Origin: Clostridiaceae bacterium
GTDB lineage: Bacteria > Bacillota > Clostridia > Oscillospirales > Acutalibacteraceae
Assembly: GCA_904501685.1 (NCBI GenBank)
Contig: CAJGBX010000042.1
Coordinates: 1 to 10,522, forward strand
Reading direction: 5' to 3'
Length of the DNA stretch: 10,522 bases
Part shown: positions 6,747 to 10,522 of the stretch, one piece after another
How positions within the stretch are numbered: the first letter of the stretch is position 1
Layout: every line of letters begins with the position of its first letter
Position numbers and translations under genes: made by a program
The notes under the pieces: model-generated
Seen by the model: only the letters and a program-made list of their open reading frames with translations
Told to the model about the DNA's origin: nothing
The model's database searches: none

Positions 6747-7709
6747 GTGAGTTTGTTTAGTAAAAAACAGGAAGTGCTTATTTTACCGAGCGGAGCTAGG
6801 GCTTTAAGAGACTCGGTAAATGATATGAAAGCACCTAAAAGAAGACGTTCCTCTAAATCGGAGGCTAAGCGTTACACCCGTTCAAAGGTCGGTAACTTCT
6901 TTTACTTCTTCTTTATCATTGCCGCAGGCTGCTTTTCAATTTTGCCGTTGGTTTATGCTATCGGCACTTCATTAAAGCCTCTTGACGAGCTTATGATTTT
7001 CCCGCCGAGATTTTTCCCTCACCGTCCTACGATGGTTAACTACGCAGCCTTGCCTGAGCTGTTGTCAAACCTCCGTATTCCGTTATCAAGATACGTGTTC
7101 AACAGCTTGTTTGTAACTTTGTCAACAACCTTCGTTTATGTTGTTATTGCATCAATGGCTGCATTCGTTTTGTGTAAGTCAAAGATTAAATTTAAGAAGA
7201 CTATTTTCTATATAATTCAGTTTTCACTTTTGTTTAACACTTATACATTGGCAATTCCGCGTTACATTATATTTACCGGAATCAATATTATTGATACATA
7301 TTGGGTGTATATTCTGCCGCACTTTGCATCAACAATGGGTGTTTTCTTGATGAAGCAGTATATGGAGGGTGCACTTCCTAATGCTTTGCTTGAAGCCGCT
7401 AAGATTGACGGTGCAGGCTATTTCAGAATTTTCTGGCAGATAGTAATGCCTATTGTTAAGCCGATGTGGTTGACATTGACCCTTTTCACATTCCGTGATG
7501 TTTGGGCTGCACTTCCCGGCGGTACAATTTTCAGTGAAGCACTCAAGACCTTGCCTACAATTATGGAGCAGATTACTGCGGGCGGTATTGCCCGTTCCGG
7601 TAGTGCCATGGCAGTTACGGTTATTTTGATGATACCTCCTATCGCGGTATACATGATTTCACAGAGTAACGTTATGGAATCCATGAGTAGCGCAGGTATT
7701 AAGGAATAA
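6747..7709 (+). CDS. ABC sugar permease, MalG/LacG/UgpE type
   Basis: A 320-residue membrane protein that pairs with the preceding permease. The GTG start at 6747 is supported by GGGGGTG six bases upstream and just after the first permease stop; the next in-frame ATG is at residue 27 and lacks such a site. About six hydrophobic segments are visible (near 50-72, 117-141, 152-172, 180-202, 238-255 and 286-306). The EAA loop at 216-235 (EAAKIDG....MP) is the contact for the ATPase. The first 48 residues form a polar, strongly basic extension (KRRRSSKSEAKR), longer than the short tail common in MalG-type proteins, whose role is unknown. The sequence LPSGARALRDS in this tail shows no known motif. 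The next gene follows after 14 bases. Confidence 0.92.
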   Translation: MSLFSKKQEVLILPSGARALRDSVNDMKAPKRRRSSKSEAKRYTRSKVGNFFYFFFIIAAGCFSILPLVYAIGTSLKPLDELMIFPPRFFPHRPTMVNYAALPELLSNLRIPLSRYVFNSLFVTLSTTFVYVVIASMAAFVLCKSKIKFKKTIFYIIQFSLLFNTYTLAIPRYIIFTGINIIDTYWVYILPHFASTMGVFLMKQYMEGALPNALLEAAKIDGAGYFRIFWQIVMPIVKPMWLTLTLFTFRDVWAALPGGTIFSEALKTLPTIMEQITAGGIARSGSAMAVTVILMIPPIAVYMISQSNVMESMSSAGIKE

Positions 7710-7723
7710 GGAGGACTGATGAA

Positions 7724-9913
7724 ATGAAAATATCTAAAATTCGAAGCCTTCTTATAAAGGTAGCACTTTGCGTACTTGCACTTTTGGTTTTAGTTCCGGC
7801 AGTTGGCGTTTCAGCCGCTTCCGATAAGACCGATGAAATGGGATATGACACATATACTTATTGGTATAATTTCACAGGACAGACACGTCGCGTAGCACCT
7901 TCTAAACCTATGTATGAGGTAAAAAAGATTTACACCGCACTGGATTTGGGATGTATCAGCAGTTCTAGATTTAGCGATTCCCATGTTGCACCGTCCGGTC
8001 TCACATATGTACTTGACGGTGAGTACAGCAGCAACAAATCGAGAGTTTTGATATTTGATAAGGACTATTCCATTAAGGCAATCTGGAACTGTATCAAGGG
8101 CGAAGACGGTAGTGAAATCCACTTTAGCGGAGCTAAGGGTATTTTTGTGGATAAGGACGAAAATGTTTATATCGCAGATACATCTAATGCACGTGTTATT
8201 AAATGTACATCGGAAGGTGTACTTATAAGAACATACTTGTTGCCTGATTCAGGGTTGATTCCTACCGGATTCAACTATTTGCCGGTTAAGGTAGCTGTTG
8301 ACAGTAAGGGTTATGTTTATATTTTGAGTAACGGTTCATATCACGGTGCTATTCTGTATTCACCTGAGGATGAATTCTTGGGCTTCTATGGCTCGAACGA
8401 TGTTCCCTCAACATTTATGCAGGCTTTGGGTACACTTTGGAACAAATTGGTTATGACCAATGAAAAGTATTCAAAGTCAGAAAAGGTTTTACCGTACACA
8501 TTCAATGACCTTTGGGTTGATGATGATGACTTTATTTATACCGTAACAGGTGGTTCGGTTAGTGATAGCCAGGTTAAGCGTCTTAACCCGGGTGGTAGCA
8601 ACATTATTGCATCTGACGGCATCAATTTCGTTGATGACGAAATTGTCAGCGACCCGATAGATCCGAAAGTAAAGCGTGTCCCGGACCTTACCGGTATTGT
8701 AGCCGATGAAAATGGATTTATCTATGTTTTGGATAAGTACTACGGCCGTATCTACATTTATGATAATGACTGTACACTCCTTAGTGCTTTTGGTGGCGGT
8801 ATTAAGTCAGGCGCACAGGACGGAACATTCTATAACCCTGTATCGATAAGCTACAATAAAGAAAGCCAAGATATTATTGTAACTGATGAAACGCAAAACA
8901 CAATTACTGTGTTTGGAATAACCGAATACGGTAAGCTTGTAAAGTCAGCCCAAGCCAAAACGATAGTCGGTGACTATGAAGAGGCTATGGCTGAATGGAC
9001 CGAGGTTTTGGCTGCTGACCGTAACTGTCAGCTGGCTTACGCCGGTCTTGCTAAGGCTTACTATGCTATTGCAAAAACAACCGAAGATGCAGCACTTTCT
9101 GAACAGTATATTAACAAGTCGCTTGAGCTTGCTGAGCAAGGCTATGACCGCAGCACCTATGCATTGGCATTTAATAAAGTAAGAACCGAGTGGTTGAGAG
9201 ACAACTTTAGTTGGATATTGCTTATCGCAGTTGTTATTCTTGCAGGCTTGGTTGCATTGTTGGTATACACCACAAAGCATAAGGTAAGATTGGTTAAGAA
9301 TGAAAAGCTTCACTTAGCTACAACAATGATTACTCATCCTTTTGAAAATTTCCGTGAAATTAAGGAGAAAAATCTTACATCAGCTCCGATTTGCTTGGTA
9401 ATCATTCTTCTTTACTATATCTTTGATGTTATGACCACTACAATGGGCGGCTTCGCATTTACTTATTTTGACCCGTCCAGCTATAACGCTTTGCTGATTC
9501 TTGCTAAAACAGCCGGCTTGGTTATCCTTTGGACTGTTACCAACTGGGCTGTATGTACGCTCTTCAGCGGTAAGGGTAAGATTAATGAAATCTTTACGGT
9601 TATCAGTTATTCATTGATACCGTTGCTCTTATCAAGCGTTGTATATATTGTATGCTCTAATATTCTTGTTCCAGATGAGGCAGCTTTCCTCGATGTTTTG
9701 ATGACGATCTGCACCATGTATACCATAATATTGCTTATGGGCGGCACAATGATTATACACGACTATACATTCTCGAAATTCCTCGGAACAACACTTCTTA
9801 CCTTAGTTGGTTGCGGTATTGTAATATTCCTGCTTGTTGCTGTTGGAATCCTGTTACAACAGGCAGGCGGCTTTATAGGAACCATTTATTCCGAGATTCT
9901 TAAACTATTCTAA
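7724..9913 (+). CDS. NHL beta-propeller, TPR-like and Yip1-like membrane protein
   Basis: A 729-residue protein with an unusual domain string. Residues 1-31 look like a signal peptide (VSA before ASD). Residues about 88-400 contain at least five NHL-type repeats, seen as G-I/V-x-V-D-x-x-x-x-V/I-Y-I/V-x-D cores near 138-152, 188-201, 262-273, 324-338 and 372-387, suggesting a beta-propeller outside the cell. A TPR-like helical pair lies at about 405-478 (GDYEEAMAEW...LAYAGLAKAYY). A single membrane segment spans about 496-516, followed by a basic linker and a Yip1-like C-terminal domain (about 537-715) with five more membrane segments. A cytoplasmic linker containing HPFENFREIKEK marks the Yip1-type start. 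Start: AAGGAGG nine bases upstream. An overlapping ATG at 7719 stops at once and is ignored. It may be a scaffold or sensor for the importer; no catalytic residues are evident. Confidence 0.8.
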   Translation: MKISKIRSLLIKVALCVLALLVLVPAVGVSAASDKTDEMGYDTYTYWYNFTGQTRRVAPSKPMYEVKKIYTALDLGCISSSRFSDSHVAPSGLTYVLDGEYSSNKSRVLIFDKDYSIKAIWNCIKGEDGSEIHFSGAKGIFVDKDENVYIADTSNARVIKCTSEGVLIRTYLLPDSGLIPTGFNYLPVKVAVDSKGYVYILSNGSYHGAILYSPEDEFLGFYGSNDVPSTFMQALGTLWNKLVMTNEKYSKSEKVLPYTFNDLWVDDDDFIYTVTGGSVSDSQVKRLNPGGSNIIASDGINFVDDEIVSDPIDPKVKRVPDLTGIVADENGFIYVLDKYYGRIYIYDNDCTLLSAFGGGIKSGAQDGTFYNPVSISYNKESQDIIVTDETQNTITVFGITEYGKLVKSAQAKTIVGDYEEAMAEWTEVLAADRNCQLAYAGLAKAYYAIAKTTEDAALSEQYINKSLELAEQGYDRSTYALAFNKVRTEWLRDNFSWILLIAVVILAGLVALLVYTTKHKVRLVKNEKLHLATTMITHPFENFREIKEKNLTSAPICLVIILLYYIFDVMTTTMGGFAFTYFDPSSYNALLILAKTAGLVILWTVTNWAVCTLFSGKGKINEIFTVISYSLIPLLLSSVVYIVCSNILVPDEAAFLDVLMTICTMYTIILLMGGTMIIHDYTFSKFLGTTLLTLVGCGIVIFLLVAVGILLQQAGGFIGTIYSEILKLF

Positions 9914-9928
9914 AAAAGGAGGATAATT

Positions 9929-10522
9929 ATGAAAAAGACCAAACGTATTTTTTCAACGGCTTTATGTTTGCTGCTTTCGTTAGCTTTCCTCCTTATGGTG
10001 GCCTGCGGTAATCCTGACCGCGCTGCAGAGCAAGCATACACACCGCTTGATAAGTATGAAATCTCTAAAACAACCTGCGTGGCCGAAAACAGCCGTTACA
10101 GCTTGATTTGGAACGCAGAAAGAGTTTGTGTTATTCTTTATGATAAGCTGATGGATTGTGAGTGGAGCTATCTGCCCGAAGAATCACTTAATACCGCTTA
10201 CGATTATGCCGACGGTGGTGATTCAAAGGATGCTCACCCCAGAGTTAAATCTCCGATTATCGTAAAATACTATAACACCGGCAATTTCCTTACTGATGAG
10301 ACCAATGCTTATGCAATGTCTATCAACAAAAAAACCTATACCGTTAAACAGATTGAAAACGGTGTTGAGATGACCTGTTATTTTGAAGACCGTCAGTTAA
10401 CCGTGCCCGTAAGCTTTACTTTGAATAGTAAAGGTGTCGATGTTTCGGTTGACCCGACCAAAATTCAGGAAAACGCTGATTACAACGTTTATGGTGTTCA
10501 GATTGCGCCTTTCTTCTGCTCG
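9929..10522 (+). CDS. Lipoprotein resembling DUF5696 (partial, 3' end missing)
   Basis: An open frame begins at the ATG at 9929, behind a perfect AGGAGG, and runs for 198 codons without a stop to the window edge. Residues 1-26 form a lipoprotein signal: basic MKKTKR, a hydrophobic core, and LMVAC with Cys26 as the likely lipid-carrying residue. It should therefore sit on the outer face of the membrane. The mature part starts with a beta-rich domain in which YSLIWN....V.LYDK......W resembles the beginning of DUF5696 proteins. From memory, these large extracellular proteins (about 700-900 aa) are encoded near sugar ABC transporters in Clostridia and Paenibacillus and are suspected carbohydrate-active enzymes. 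The assignment rests on this short resemblance and the context. It lies 15 bases after the Yip1-like gene, in the same operon. No catalytic site can be judged because the C-terminal part is missing. Confidence 0.6.
   Translation, partial: MKKTKRIFSTALCLLLSLAFLLMVACGNPDRAAEQAYTPLDKYEISKTTCVAENSRYSLIWNAERVCVILYDKLMDCEWSYLPEESLNTAYDYADGGDSKDAHPRVKSPIIVKYYNTGNFLTDETNAYAMSINKKTYTVKQIENGVEMTCYFEDRQLTVPVSFTLNSKGVDVSVDPTKIQENADYNVYGVQIAPFFCS

Noticed and set aside
8945..9313. Minus-strand frame opposite the NHL-TPR-Yip1 gene
   Set aside because: It is antisense to a well-supported gene, has no ribosome binding site and no recognisable domain.

Overview
The window looks like part of a low-to-moderate-GC Gram-positive (Firmicutes) chromosome, most likely a Clostridia/Oscillospiraceae-type anaerobe. 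The reasons are the strong AGGAGG-type ribosome binding sites, AT-rich intergenic DNA with TTGACA/TATAAT-like promoters, MalF/MalG-type sugar permeases without a linked ATPase, and a lipoprotein whose start resembles DUF5696. Taxonomy is inferred from style, not from a marker gene.

Left part (1-993): a leftward unit with a P-loop kinase of the HprK/PEPCK-like type (71-796). Two bases after its stop begins a second gene, of which only the first 22 codons are in the window. A consensus-like promoter (836-864, minus strand) reads into the kinase. The region between this unit and the next gene carries two short inverted repeats.

Middle (994-2264): a single rightward enolase gene with all the catalytic residues I could check, but a C-terminus that stops early. 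It is closed by a clear hairpin at 2227-2263. Its arginine codon use differs strongly from the operon that follows.

Right part (2265-10522): a 400-base AT-rich control region with phased A-tract repeats and a near-perfect promoter (2540-2568), then a tightly packed rightward operon with gaps of 12-19 bases. In order it encodes: a very large (1041 aa) secreted ABC solute-binding protein with two N-terminal beta-sandwich modules and a helical spacer in front of the binding domain; two ABC sugar permeases; a 729 aa membrane protein combining an extracellular beta-propeller-like NHL region, a TPR-like helical segment and a Yip1-like multi-spanning C-terminus; and the start of a lipoprotein that resembles DUF5696 proteins, cut by the window end.

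Working together (inference): the operon looks like a surface system for capturing, probably processing and importing a glycan or oligosaccharide. The binding protein may touch polymer through its extra modules, and the lipoprotein may act on it outside the cell. The permeases import the product using an ATPase encoded elsewhere (MsmX/UgpC type). The NHL-TPR-Yip1 protein is the least understood part and may be a membrane scaffold or sensor. No regulator, ATPase, recognised glycosidase, RNA gene, mobile element or CRISPR array is visible in the window.
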